A program made the translations under genes and the position numbers. Shown here one piece after another: positions 20,114 through 30,808 of a stretch of DNA of 64,000 nucleotides. Below the pieces are notes generated by a model that made no database searches, had not been told where the DNA came from, and worked only from the letters and a program-made list of their open reading frames with translations. Source of the DNA: Flectonema sp. DT1601 (Eukaryota; Euglenozoa; Diplonemea; Diplonemida; Diplonemidae); contig OZ025792.1 in NCBI GenBank assembly GCA_964019425.1, positions 1,178,001 through 1,242,000 of the forward strand, written 5' to 3'. Positions within the stretch are counted from its first letter, which is position 1; every line of letters starts with the position of its first letter.

Positions 20114-22801
20114 CTAAAATTCATCCATCTTTGAACTTCTGCTATCCCCATCCAGGAATTCTTGTCTCATTAAAGAAAGCTCTAAAGAAGTTTCCCCTGT
20201 TGGTAAATTCCTCATCGTCAACACTGAACCAGAATTCGATGTCCTTGAAAACGAAGCCAACGGATGCATCGATGGCAGCGGCGACAACGTGTCTCTCATC
20301 GACAATCCCAAACTCGATCTCATCGGCATTGACTCGCTTACTACAGAAGTCTCATCAAGCTTCTTATTCTTTTCCCAATGTCTTTGTTGTACTCGAGTTC
20401 GAATACCCTTGCACAGAATGTATCCTTCAACAAGAACATCAATTCCTGACTTAACTATTAAAACCATTACCGAAGCAAATAGCAAAGCAGAAGCAATTTG
20501 GAAACCGTAGTGTCCGGTGTTCTCTTCGTAGTAACCTGCTGCCATGAAGAAAAGAGCAGCTGCCTGGAGACCGAGGAGGACGAAGTCAAAGGCGCTGTCA
20601 CGTGCTCGACAGTGCGGCCACAGAATTGCTACGAGTACAAGGAGAATCAGAAAGAGAAACCCTTCAAAAAGTTTCTTGTGTCCGCACTGAATTAAAGTGC
20701 TGGTATTGAGAGACTCCACAGCACTGATCGCAAGCATCGAAGCAAACTCCACAATACTAAACCAAACTACTTCCTGACGAAATGATCCAATCACTGTTCT
20801 GTAACGATTCACCCAATGAAGCTCAACATGATTGCTGACCCATTCTCCAGGTCCCATCAACAGTCGCTTCAATCCATAACGAGCATCATCAGCGTACACT
20901 GCCTGACTAGGAACTCCCTTCCTGCATTCTCTAAAGATAAATATTGGAACAGCAACACAACCACAACACGTTACCAATCCTATTATAAAGTGAAATGGCG
21001 TATTCGGGTAGCTCACAAGAGACATCCCACCTTGTGTCGTACCTTGGTATAAGAATTGGAAGACGAACAACGGAGCCGAAGGAAATCTCAGTAATCCCTG
21101 AGTGTCCAAACCATTGAACAACTTTGGGGCACAACTCGTACCTCCCCGTTCTGCTATCTTCAACATGAAGAAACACAATACTGCAAACCCGAATGATATC
21201 ATCACATTCCCAGCCACCATTCCAAGCACATAACTGTCTCCGATTTTCCACTGTGTCGGGTGTAGAGGTAGAGGGTACTCCCTCGATGAATTATTCTCAT
21301 TTCCAACACGACAGCTACCAGATATCGCAACCAACCGCAAGGCTGGTCCCGCTGATGCACCGGCTCCCAAAGCAGAAGCCGCCGCAGCTGCCGAACCCAC
21401 CTTTTCAACGGTCTCGGTCGTCTTCTTGTCGATCACTGGTGGAACTTCTGTTGGAAGTGTGGCAGTCTCAGGCACGCTAGTGGAAGGAACAGGAGTAGGA
21501 GGTAACGGAGAAGGCATCGGTGTCGGAATTGCAGTCGGAACGAAAGTTGGAACGGCCGTCGGAATGGCGGTAGGAACGGCTGTTGGCACCGCTGTCGGTA
21601 TGGCTGTCGGAATTGCGGTGCGGACAGCTGTTGGCACCGCTGTAGGGATAGCTGTTGGAACAGCCGTTGGCACTGTGGTAGGCATGGCTGTTGGAACAGC
21701 GGTCGGAATTGCGGTGGGGACAGCTGTTGGCACAGCAGTGGGTACAGATGTTGGCGCAGCTGTAGGAACGGCGGTCGGAATTGCGGTAGGCACAGCTGTT
21801 GGTACTGCCGTTGGCACTGCGGTTGGCACTGCTGTCGGAATAGCTGTTGGAACAGGTGTTATTCTTCCGTAAAGCTTACAGGTACCAGTTAATTTATTGA
21901 GAGTGTAAATAAAGTCTGACACTGCAAGAATTTGATCAGCATTATTCGGTACGGTATCGGCAATTCCACCGTCGAAGACCGGAAGAGTGGGACCGATACC
22001 GTAAGCTACTCCCGGAGCGTCTCCATTATGACAGGTTGCGTCTAACATATTACCAGGGTTAGTTGTTACACGGTTGAATGAAAGTAAACTAGACTTTCCA
22101 CCGAAGAAAGTATTCTCTCCTATGCAAAAGACATATCCGTTGCAGGCAATAATGCTTTTGAGTTTGTTCGTGTCGTAGAAATATGTCCCAGAAGACCCTT
22201 TGCTGCTTAGGCTACTGACACCTGGAGCACTGGTTGAGTATTTACTGAGGAAATATATCTTACCAGTGGACGTGTCTACGGTAATCGATCCGATGTCTTG
22301 ATTTCTTAAGAAGCTTCCTGAGCTGTCTACAGTTCCCATGGCAATGTTTGCCATTTCGAAGAAAACTATCCCTTTGTTTTGACATGCGCCATAGATAGTT
22401 TTTCCCTTAGCAGCGAGTTCAAGACAACTTCCAGAGTATTGAAAATCCATCACATTCATAGTGTCAATTGCACCACCAGCAAGAATAGGAAATACATGTA
22501 GCTTACCAGGTTCAGCAGCAACCATATAAGGTGTTCCTCCGATAGTTATTGAAGTAGCAGTAATAATGTTTGAAGCGTAACCCTTTGTTGTCATAACTGT
22601 GCACTGAGTAGTTTCAGGATCAAACTGTTTGATTTCAGTACCAGAAAATATGTACATCCAGTTGTCATAAACAGCCATTGTTTCTAAAGGAGGATTGTAT
22701 CCAACACTATCAAGAAAAACTGTTTTGTAGCATGTTGCTAATTGCACCACAGTCAGAAGGATGAAAAACGTCCCCACATGCCTGAAGGTACTTGCCGCCA
22801 T
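20114..22801 (-). CDS. Pro-Thr-stalk membrane protein, type A, copy 2
   Basis: 895 residues from the ATG at 22801 (signal peptide start). The propeller-like domain and the seven-segment membrane domain are nearly those of A copy 1. The main difference is the stalk, which spans only about residues 311-440, so it is about 165 residues shorter while everything stays in frame. This is clean evidence that unit number in the 12-bp array changes without harming the frame. A 534-residue-gene remnant lies upstream, as in copy 1. Confidence 0.85.
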   Translation of the reverse strand: MAASTFRHVGTFFILLTVVQLATCYKTVFLDSVGYNPPLETMAVYDNWMYIFSGTEIKQFDPETTQCTVMTTKGYASNIITATSITIGGTPYMVAAEPGKLHVFPILAGGAIDTMNVMDFQYSGSCLELAAKGKTIYGACQNKGIVFFEMANIAMGTVDSSGSFLRNQDIGSITVDTSTGKIYFLSKYSTSAPGVSSLSSKGSSGTYFYDTNKLKSIIACNGYVFCIGENTFFGGKSSLLSFNRVTTNPGNMLDATCHNGDAPGVAYGIGPTLPVFDGGIADTVPNNADQILAVSDFIYTLNKLTGTCKLYGRITPVPTAIPTAVPTAVPTAVPTAVPTAIPTAVPTAAPTSVPTAVPTAVPTAIPTAVPTAMPTTVPTAVPTAIPTAVPTAVRTAIPTAIPTAVPTAVPTAIPTAVPTFVPTAIPTPMPSPLPPTPVPSTSVPETATLPTEVPPVIDKKTTETVEKVGSAAAAASALGAGASAGPALRLVAISGSCRVGNENNSSREYPLPLHPTQWKIGDSYVLGMVAGNVMISFGFAVLCFFMLKIAERGGTSCAPKLFNGLDTQGLLRFPSAPLFVFQFLYQGTTQGGMSLVSYPNTPFHFIIGLVTCCGCVAVPIFIFRECRKGVPSQAVYADDARYGLKRLLMGPGEWVSNHVELHWVNRYRTVIGSFRQEVVWFSIVEFASMLAISAVESLNTSTLIQCGHKKLFEGFLFLILLVLVAILWPHCRARDSAFDFVLLGLQAAALFFMAAGYYEENTGHYGFQIASALLFASVMVLIVKSGIDVLVEGYILCKGIRTRVQQRHWEKNKKLDETSVVSESMPMRSSLGLSMRDTLSPLPSMHPLASFSRTSNSGSVLTMRNLPTGETSLELSLMRQEFLDGDSRSSKMDEF
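21480..21868 (-). repeat. Pro-Thr stalk minisatellite, A copy 2
   Basis: 12-bp units encoding P-T-A-V/I, about 130 residues. Both ends match A copy 1; the middle is contracted relative to it. Confidence 0.9.
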
Positions 22802-22904
22802 ACTGTGTGGGTGGCTGTGAGTGAAGAACATGTAAAACATAATACTCAAATAACTTCGTCAATCAATTCTACTCTGATGAGGGGCATCTTGTCAATTGAA
22901 ACTT

Positions 22905-22962
22905 CTGCATAATTGTGATAACTGATGCAAAGATGAGAATAAGAGTAAAATAATTTCATTAC
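22905..22962 (-). other. Candidate 58-nt leader intron, A copy 2
   Basis: GTAATG donor and TATGCAG acceptor, same length and position as the four other copies. Confidence 0.4.
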
Positions 22963-22983
22963 CTTGTCTTCAAACATCCAAAT

Positions 22984-23176
22984 CATCGGTATTATTTTTC
23001 TTAGAAGCGAAGTCCCCTGCAAGGACTGCCAATCACATTACAGCAGTACGTTGTTAAACATGTTGCAAGAACGGAACAGGGGTTCGTATAATGAAGGATT
23101 CGAAGGAAGAAAAACTGATAAATACCTCTGAAAGCCACGAACCATGTTAGAACCTGATGCTCTTGTTGAAGCAGAA
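22984..23176 (-). pseudogene. Remnant of the 534-residue gene, unit 2
   Basis: Same 193-bp internal fragment, with the same two end points, as 10766-10958. Confidence 0.85.
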
Positions 23177-23827
23177 ATTAATAATAATGACTCCAGAGTG
23201 CAGACGGCCGCTAACCAAGGAATCCTGGTATCATATTATGAACAACAATACTGAGAAATAATATCACCTTCAGAGATCATCTCATCAAATAGTTGACAAG
23301 TGTGTGAGACGATTATTAGTTTGTGGTGAAGACTTCAAAGCTAGGATGGTGTTTCAGAACACCGTCTGGAATGTGAAATACACTCACTTTTACGGAAACT
23401 GATAAAATACTAATTAGATTGCTTGAAAACAGAGGAGTTAACTACTACAGAGGACGCAACTCCCCCGAGCTAAAAAAAAAAAAGAAAATGGTCAAATTTT
23501 AAAGCGAGTGTAATTATGGAATACAAAATGTATTCTCGGGAGTGTAAATGTAATTTTACTAAAATCCGGGAGCATAAAAGTAACTCCTCCTTATTTATAA
23601 TCAATGCCGTGCACTTGTCACAAGTAGGGAAACAAAGAGTGTCTCAACCCACGATAACCCATCCTCACACAGAGCTATGCGTCATCTAACTGCCAACCAG
23701 TTGCCAGAATATCTTTTGTTTTTACTAACTGACCGAACAGTCAAAAAGAAATTCTGCAGACCCTCAATACCAACTGACTATGGTTAGTTAGCACATGAGT
23801 TTATTCTAAAATATGCGCTTAAGAAAA

Positions 23828-23910
23828 CCCCACTAGAGGAACCAATCGAGGTTGCGTTTTTCGGAATGATCAACCAGCTGTCCACCTTGCCTATAGACTA
23901 GGTTGAAAAC
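23828..23910 (-). repeat. Diverged SINE-like repeat, copy d2
   Basis: Duplicate of 11611-11692, carried along with the spacer. Confidence 0.45.
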
Positions 23911-24359
23911 AGAAAATGAAAAAGAAAATGATTACGGGGTTTATGTATATTATGTAAATAAAATACAACTAGCATCATAATATAAACGATAATTTAATAT
24001 CTGTTAAAGATACAGTGAGGGAGAGGAGACTAAAATACCTAATTTCTATTTCATACCTTCGGATGTAATTTCGACTACATTCGATCAACAGAAAAAAAAA
24101 AAACAAAAAAGAGAGCAGAAAAAAACGAAATGAGCTAGTTTTGAGCATTTTCAAGAAAAAGTACATTTGTATCCAAAAACATAACCAATAAAGGTTGTAT
24201 CCAACAAGGCACAGTGTAGCAAACAGAAATAGCGAGTAGGACTCCTGTATTCTGTTTAGATATTTATTTCGTAGAGTTAATTTTTTTAAAGTTAACGAAA
24301 AGTAATATTTCCAATCAAAGATGGCAATGCATCGCTGACAGCAAACACGAACCTAACAC

Positions 24360-24391
<32 letters not shown>

Positions 24392-24576
24392 TCTCGATAA
24401 ACGATAACAATGAGCTGCTGAAACATTGTTTCGGTTGGGCGTTAAAACGAAGTAAAAAGTATTCATTAGCTGCTTGTTTCATGAGGGACCATCAAATTCA
24501 ACTCAGCGATGCAATACTGAAAGTAATTTAGTGGTAGAACAGCAACTTACACTAACCTGATAGTCTGATAACTTCC

Positions 24577-27573
24577 TCATATTCTGTAGGAAGCCGTACT
24601 AATTATCCGACTGTTTGATAATTCTGAAGGTGTTTCTGTAGACGCTCGTAAAGTCATAAAGGAAGTCGGGCTCGACCTGCTCTGTTCCAACGAACTGAGA
24701 CTTACTAACAACTGCTGCATTGACACTCCGAGTTCGATGTTTGAATCCTCAGCGATGTCCCTCTCAAGCTTCAATTCCCTGACGGCATAAAACACGTCGA
24801 GAATGTAACAAACGATGTCGTAGAGAGCCCTCACAACGCAAAGAATCAACAACATCGGCGCCAACACCAGCTCCCCTCCAAATCCAGCGAGAGAACATGC
24901 GGTCAGAGTGCAGGTTGACAAACACGTAGCAACAGACAGCTGAGCTAGGAAGTTCGAGCTGTAGATCCAACACTTTGAAATCATCGCAACCTGCAAAGCG
25001 TTCACAACAAACAATACCCATCCTCTTACACTACAACTTTCAATAAATAATACCAAAACAACAGGAATAGTCATCCAGAACTCAAGAAGGAAATAGTGTC
25101 CTCTGACCCATTTCTGCTCCGTGTGAGCATCAAATACCATCCCGTTTGACTCCACGTACGAATCGTTGATGTCTGTGGATTCCCACGCAGCCTCCCCCAA
25201 GAAGTAAATAAATAATTTACTCTTCGGAACTGTTCCTTTGATAAACTGACACTTCGATGAGTCAAGTTTGAATAACCAAACTACAACACCAGTAATCCCT
25301 ATCGAGCAGCAGACTCCTAAAACCGCAATGCCAGGCAGCTTTCCTTCCTTGAGCAGCAGGACGCTACAAGTCGCGACGTTTACGACACACATGAGCAACG
25401 GAGGAATGACAGCAGACGGATATCTCAGCTTCCGTGCTACTGATTTCCGTTGAGACGCACCCGTGTAAGCCTCAACTATAAAGTGAAGTCCCAAATGAAT
25501 GAGCACAACACTAAAACAAATCACAACACCGCCAACTACGGCTCCCGCCCAATACGAACCGGCAACCGGAAACCTAAGGGGGTGGATGAAAACGTCTAAC
25601 TCCTCGTTGTCAGTTTCAACGAAACACGTAATTCTTCTCACAGTATGAGCGATAGCTACTGCGTTAGTTCCTGACGTGGTCATAGCCCCAGCCGCCATTG
25701 CTATACTTGATGATGCAGTAACAACACTGCTTCTGGCAATCGGGTCCTTCCTTTGAACAGGGGGAATCACTTCACTTTCAATTTTTCCAGGTGGTGACTT
25801 CGTTGACGGAACTACAGTTAGAATGGCAGTTGTGGCACCGCTCGTCCGAACAGAAGTTGCAACTAACGTCGGGACTGCAGTGGGAACAACAGTTGTCGGG
25901 CCTATGATCGGAACCGCCATTGGATTTGCAGTCGGAACTGCGGAAGGCATAGTTGTAGAATTCGCGGTCGGGACCGCCGTGGGAACAGTCGTAGGCACAA
26001 CAGTGAGAACAAGTGCCGGAACAGCAGTAGTGATCGCTGTGGGAACAAGTGTTGGCAATGTCGTTGGCACCGCAGTCGGAACAGAAGTTGGCATGTCAGT
26101 AATGGCTGTTGGTGCTGCAGTTGGTATGGCTGTAGGAATGGCTGTTGGTACTGCTGTAGGCACGGCTGTTGGAATGGATGTTGGTATGGCAGTAGGAATG
26201 GCTGTTGGAATGGATGTTGGTGCTGCAGTTGGTATGGCTGTAGGAATGGCTGTTGGTGCTGCAGTTGGCATGTCAGTAATGGCTGTTGGTGCTGCAGTTG
26301 GTATGGCTGTAGGAATGGCTGTTGGTACTGCTGTAGGCACGGCTGTTGGAATGGATGTTGGTATGGCAGTAGGAATGGCTGTTGGAATGGATGTTGGTGC
26401 TGCAGTTGGTATGGCTGTAGGAATGGCTGTTGGTACTGCTGTCGGAACGGATGTTGGTACTGCTGTAGGCACGGCTGTTGGAATGGATGTTGGTATGGCA
26501 GTAGGAATGGCTGTTGGTGCTGCCGTAGGCACGGCTGTCGGAACGGATGTTGGTACTGCAGTTAGTATGGAAGTAGGAACGGCCGTTGGTACTTCCGTGG
26601 GTACTACTGTCGGAATGGCTGTTGGAACAGGTGTTATTCTTCCGTAAAGCTTACACCTACCAGTTAATTTATTGAGAGTGTAAATAAAGTCTGACACTGC
26701 AATAATTTCATCACCATTATGCGCTACGGTATCGACAATTCCACCGTCGAAGACTGCAAGACTGGGACCGATACCGTAAGCTACTCCTGGAGTGTCTCCA
26801 TGTTGACAGGCCACGTCTAACATATTACCAGGGTTAGTTATTACACGGGCGGGTAGTAAATAAACTAATCCACCGAAGAAAGTATTGTCTCCCACGGCAA
26901 AGACATATCCGTTGCAGGCAACAATGCGTGCGAGTTTGTTCGTGTCGGAGAAAAATGTCGCCGAAGAGAATTTAGTGATTAGTGAACTGACACTTGGAGT
27001 ACTGGTTGCGTAGTCACCGAGGAAAAATATCATCCCAGAGGACTTGTCTACGGTAATCGATCCGATGTCTCTATATCTTAAGAAGCTTCCTGAGCTGTCT
27101 ACAGTTCCCATGGCAATGTTTGCCATTTCGAAGTATATTATCCCTTCGTTTTGACATGCGCCATAGATAGTAGTTCCCTTAGCAGCGAGTTCAAGACAAC
27201 TTCCAGTGTATGGAAATACCATCGCATACGCAGTGTCAATTGCACCACCACCAAGAATAGGAATTACATGTAGCTTACCAGGTTCAGCGGCAACCAAATA
27301 AGGTGTTCCTCCGATAGTTATTGAAGTAGCAGTAATAATGTTTGAAGTGTAACTCTCTGTTGACACAGATGAGCACTGAGTAGTTTCAGGATCAAACTGC
27401 CTGATCTGAGTACCAGAAATTGAGTACATCCACTTGTCATAAACAGCCATTGTTCCTAATGTAGGAGTGTATCCAACACTATCAAGCATTGCTGTTTTGT
27501 AGCATGTTGCTAATTGCACCACAGTCAGAAGGATGAAAAACGTCCCCACATGCCTGAAGGTACTTGCCGCCAT
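24577..27573 (-). CDS. Pro-Thr-stalk membrane protein, type B, copy 2
   Basis: 998 residues from the ATG at 27573. The C-terminal membrane domain and tail are almost identical to B copy 1 (one visible difference is a Cys to Tyr near the end of the first membrane segment, EAYTG for EACTG). The N-terminal domain differs from B1 at scattered sites and shares HNGDEIIA with the rightmost gene. The stalk (about 310-589) includes an internally repeated block containing T-D-M-P. Upstream lies only the first 57 codons of the 534-residue gene. Confidence 0.85.
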   Translation of the reverse strand: MAASTFRHVGTFFILLTVVQLATCYKTAMLDSVGYTPTLGTMAVYDKWMYSISGTQIRQFDPETTQCSSVSTESYTSNIITATSITIGGTPYLVAAEPGKLHVIPILGGGAIDTAYAMVFPYTGSCLELAAKGTTIYGACQNEGIIYFEMANIAMGTVDSSGSFLRYRDIGSITVDKSSGMIFFLGDYATSTPSVSSLITKFSSATFFSDTNKLARIVACNGYVFAVGDNTFFGGLVYLLPARVITNPGNMLDVACQHGDTPGVAYGIGPSLAVFDGGIVDTVAHNGDEIIAVSDFIYTLNKLTGRCKLYGRITPVPTAIPTVVPTEVPTAVPTSILTAVPTSVPTAVPTAAPTAIPTAIPTSIPTAVPTAVPTSVPTAVPTAIPTAIPTAAPTSIPTAIPTAIPTSIPTAVPTAVPTAIPTAIPTAAPTAITDMPTAAPTAIPTAIPTAAPTSIPTAIPTAIPTSIPTAVPTAVPTAIPTAIPTAAPTAITDMPTSVPTAVPTTLPTLVPTAITTAVPALVLTVVPTTVPTAVPTANSTTMPSAVPTANPMAVPIIGPTTVVPTAVPTLVATSVRTSGATTAILTVVPSTKSPPGKIESEVIPPVQRKDPIARSSVVTASSSIAMAAGAMTTSGTNAVAIAHTVRRITCFVETDNEELDVFIHPLRFPVAGSYWAGAVVGGVVICFSVVLIHLGLHFIVEAYTGASQRKSVARKLRYPSAVIPPLLMCVVNVATCSVLLLKEGKLPGIAVLGVCCSIGITGVVVWLFKLDSSKCQFIKGTVPKSKLFIYFLGEAAWESTDINDSYVESNGMVFDAHTEQKWVRGHYFLLEFWMTIPVVLVLFIESCSVRGWVLFVVNALQVAMISKCWIYSSNFLAQLSVATCLSTCTLTACSLAGFGGELVLAPMLLILCVVRALYDIVCYILDVFYAVRELKLERDIAEDSNIELGVSMQQLLVSLSSLEQSRSSPTSFMTLRASTETPSELSNSRIISTASYRI
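25806..26643 (-). repeat. Pro-Thr stalk minisatellite, B copy 2
   Basis: 12-bp units with a higher-order duplication: a block of about 170 bp bounded by the rare TGTCAGTAATGGCTG sequence (near 26095 and 26270) occurs twice. Encoded stalk about 280 residues. Confidence 0.9.
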
Positions 27574-27676
27574 ACTGTGTGGGTGGCTGTGAGTGAAGAA
27601 CATGTAAAATATAATACTCAAATTACTTCGTCAATCAATTCTACTCTGATGAGGGGCATCTTGTCAATTGAAACTT

Positions 27677-27734
27677 CTGCATGATTGTGATAACTGATGC
27701 AAAGATGAGAATAAGAGTAAAATAATTTCATTAC
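27677..27734 (-). other. Candidate 58-nt leader intron, B copy 2
   Basis: Same donor, acceptor and length as the other four copies; one internal base differs. Confidence 0.4.
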
Positions 27735-27783
27735 CTTGTCTTCAACAGAGTTAGAAAGATTGGGTGTAGACTCCCAATAACCA

Positions 27784-27960
27784 CTAGTGTGATGATTTTG
27801 AGATGTCGGTGGTTGCCGTTTTCAGGAGTTCCTTCTTAGGTTCCGGAGGAGTGACCTCCGTCGTAGACGACCCCTTTTCCGGTTCCCACACTACTGCGTG
27901 ACCTGCCACAAGCAGGTATATGCCCATTATTACAACAATCAATATTCTGTAGTTAGTCAT
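27784..27960 (-). pseudogene. Truncated 534-residue gene, 5' end only
   Basis: The ATG at 27960 opens a frame identical over its first 57 residues to the gene at 33793 (through DISKSS), then meets a deletion junction and stops one codon later. About 1.5 kb of the gene plus part of the intergenic leader are missing; the leader resumes at the YWESTPNLSN-coding stretch. The remaining 58-residue frame is essentially a signal peptide with a short tail. Confidence 0.85.
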
Positions 27961-28808
27961 CTGATTGTATTCAGGGCTGGTGAATGTAATTTTATAACTT
28001 CACATGACACACGATCAAGATCTTCGTCCTTACCAGTTGTCTCTCTCTCTCTTGTACTCTTGTCTCAACAGTCAGGGAATTAAGACTCAGGTGGGGACAA
28101 ATAGAGAAAGAATATCTATCATGAGTGTTAGAATAACTCACGACAACAAACGGAAACAATCTCCTTCTGATACTCAACAATGGATTGTGAAATAGCTTCA
28201 ACTGAATGAATGTAATAAACTTTCAAATGAGGGAGAAAGTTTTCTTCATGAAATAATCACACGAGAGGATCAATAGAAAATAAAGAACCGTAACAGGACT
28301 CGTCCCCATTCATCCCTAATTTGAGAATGTTTACAAAACATATAAATATGTGAATTGTATCAAAGATAACTAATATAAACACTAACAATTTATGCATAAA
28401 TACTTTGTTAGGTTTATCAGAGAGGGTTAACTATTGATATTACCTATGTATTGTATCAAATGTTAACTGTTATTTATTTATCGCAGTCAAGGGAATAAAC
28501 TTGGGATCAGACAGGGGAGTAACTTAGATATAAAAATCAAAGTTATGGAGAGTTGAGATGGATGGGATTTCACACATAAAAAATCTTTATTTATGAGATA
28601 ATTTCATGTGTTAAATTGCCGCAAAAAAATGACGCAAAAAAAATGGCAGGGAAAAAAAAAAGAAAATAAAATATGACAGAATTAGAACTTTTCAAGTAAA
28701 GATTAGGAAATAGTAACAAAATTATTTTCTTTTTTTTTTTAATTTCAAGAAAAATTGAAGAAAAAAAAAAGAATTATGCTTTTGTTGTCTGATTTTTTTT
28801 TTTTATCA

Positions 28809-29588
28809 AGCCGTCAAATCCTCGAGAATATTTCATCACGAGAACAAGTCCTCACAGATCCAGTAAAAGAAGAAGAATCGTAAGTTGCAGCTTTCAACGT
28901 TGTGAAACTAAAAATACAATAAAAAGACAAGATAAAGACAACGCAAAGTCACTGGAAAGGTTGAAGAACGTTATCAAAAAAAGAGAGTTTCAACCTCTCT
29001 GTGGTACTTCACAAAAAGAACAAAAAATCACTGCGCAAGTAAAATAATAACAAACAGGAACATAGAGTAAGCAATGCAACGCGACATCGCGATTTCATTT
29101 ATTGAGCTTCAATGGTTGAATTACGATTTTACACTCTCTGAAGAAACGTTCACAAGTTTATAAAAAGGCAAAGAAGAGAGAAGACAAGAGAAGAGACACA
29201 AAGAAAGGATCGAGCGATCGTTTCTTTAGCACTCTATGTTGATAACTAAAAGCGGGACAGGCTCAACGTAAACAGCAGGAAGACAGAAGTGAACATTCAC
29301 AACATGCGAATCACATTCTGAAGATAATAATGCCGAGGAAATGAACCTTATTAAGACCCAGGTAAGAATCGGTGATTAAGATAATCAAAAGAAAGATTGA
29401 AGTGAGGATGATTAACAGGAAGGAACAACAAAGAATTCATTGAACTGAAACAGTTGACCTGTCGTCATCCTTGGATAAGTAAATAAAAATAAAGATAAAG
29501 CCAACTCACTCAAGGCAGAGATAAGGAATCGCTAAACGCAGACAACAAAGTCTTGGAATCAACAAGAATGCAAGATAATATAAAATAG
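28809..29588. repeat. Conserved non-coding block, copy 3
   Basis: Third copy of the block; full length, and closer to copy 1 in the stretch that copy 2 lost. Confidence 0.8.
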
Positions 29589-30013
29589 AAAAAGGGGAAA
29601 GGAAAATGAAACTTTTTGACACGCAACTGATCGCATTCCAATCTTGTTCTCGCTCTTACGCGTGCTGAAGGCGCACACAGTCCCCTTAAGAAGGGCGGCA
29701 CTGTTTTAGAAAAAGGACGTAGAACGCCTAAGACTTAAGCGACGAGCGTCTACTAAGAACATGCTAAACTACGGATCACTTATTTCTCTACAACTAAATT
29801 GGTTAAACTCTACAAGTCGATTATTAAAAAATAAATAAGAATTCGTACACCCGTTATCTGGTTACTAATAACTTGCATGATTTGTTCCTATTTTGTTCCT
29901 TTTATTGTTGCTAAAATAACTAAATCATTGCGAAAATGAAATCCTTCAGGGGATAGTTGTTAGACTTTGTAAAAACTTCTGTGGTTAATTGCATTTTTTT
30001 CGAGGCTCAATAT

Positions 30014-30647
30014 ATATATCAGTCAAAATTATTTTTTGCGACCAAATTCTGGAATGAAAAATTGGGAGGTTGGCATCACATACTTGTCACCCAAATCGAG
30101 AAGAGATTTTGTGGTTTACCGAATCTGGAATATGGACAAGTACTAAAACTTAAATTTGGTCTACTTTGACACTTGCTGGTCCAGCGGGATCCAGAGAAAA
30201 GAAAACCGAGCAAATATATATTGGCAGGTTGTACTACTTGTCCTTTTGTACTTACTTTGAGCCATTCGCTGATATCCTGAGTGAGGCTCTGGATTCTGCT
30301 ACGAAGAACCGGGTTGGTTAGTTAGTTCGTAGTGCACATCTCTTGAGGGCAAGGGGGAAGTGGGAAGGGGGAAGGGGGAAAAAAGCAAAAAAAAGTAAAA
30401 TTAGTGGTGTTTTTTACTCAGATTTTCTTGATCTTTCCATTGCAGATCTGGGATTTATATTAATCGTTGAGTACTACCAAGGAAATCTTGCAAAGAGACG
30501 TTTATCTCCTTTTAGCAGCACTAACTATGTTTTAAAGTACATCCCTATCCCTCCCCGATTCCAAAAGAAAATTGTATTGTGTAACCGTGCTCAGGCAGTG
30601 AGAAAATGGTGCTTTTTGGTCGCAAAGAATAATTTTGACTGATATAT
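30014..30647. repeat. Fold-back pair, second copy
   Basis: Arms 30014-30046 and 30615-30647 correspond to the pair at 19355-19996, with a slightly shorter interior. Confidence 0.8.
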
Positions 30648-30808
30648 TTACCACTGTGCAGTACGTAATTTCATGTCTTAATCTTGCACTACTTGTACCC
30701 TCCCTCAGATTTATTTAATAATCATATTTGAGAGGTAATACAACAAGATAAGAAGAACAACAGTATACAGCAGGCAGGTAGTGTACTAAATCACTGTTGA
30801 TGAAATAA

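Larger units (their letters stand above)
22850..24576. other. Spacer between A2 and B2
   Basis: Copy of 10632-12360 with very few differences, mainly in poly-A length near 24359-24385. It contains a leader intron candidate, the 534-residue-gene remnant and the diverged SINE-like repeat. No other gene is seen. Confidence 0.8.
27961..30808. other. Spacer of unit 3 (5' of the truncated gene, 3' of A3)
   Basis: Copy of 17253-20113. It lacks the SINE-like insertion, keeps the full conserved block, and carries 44 extra bases near 30664-30707 that unit 2 lacks. No gene is called. Confidence 0.75.
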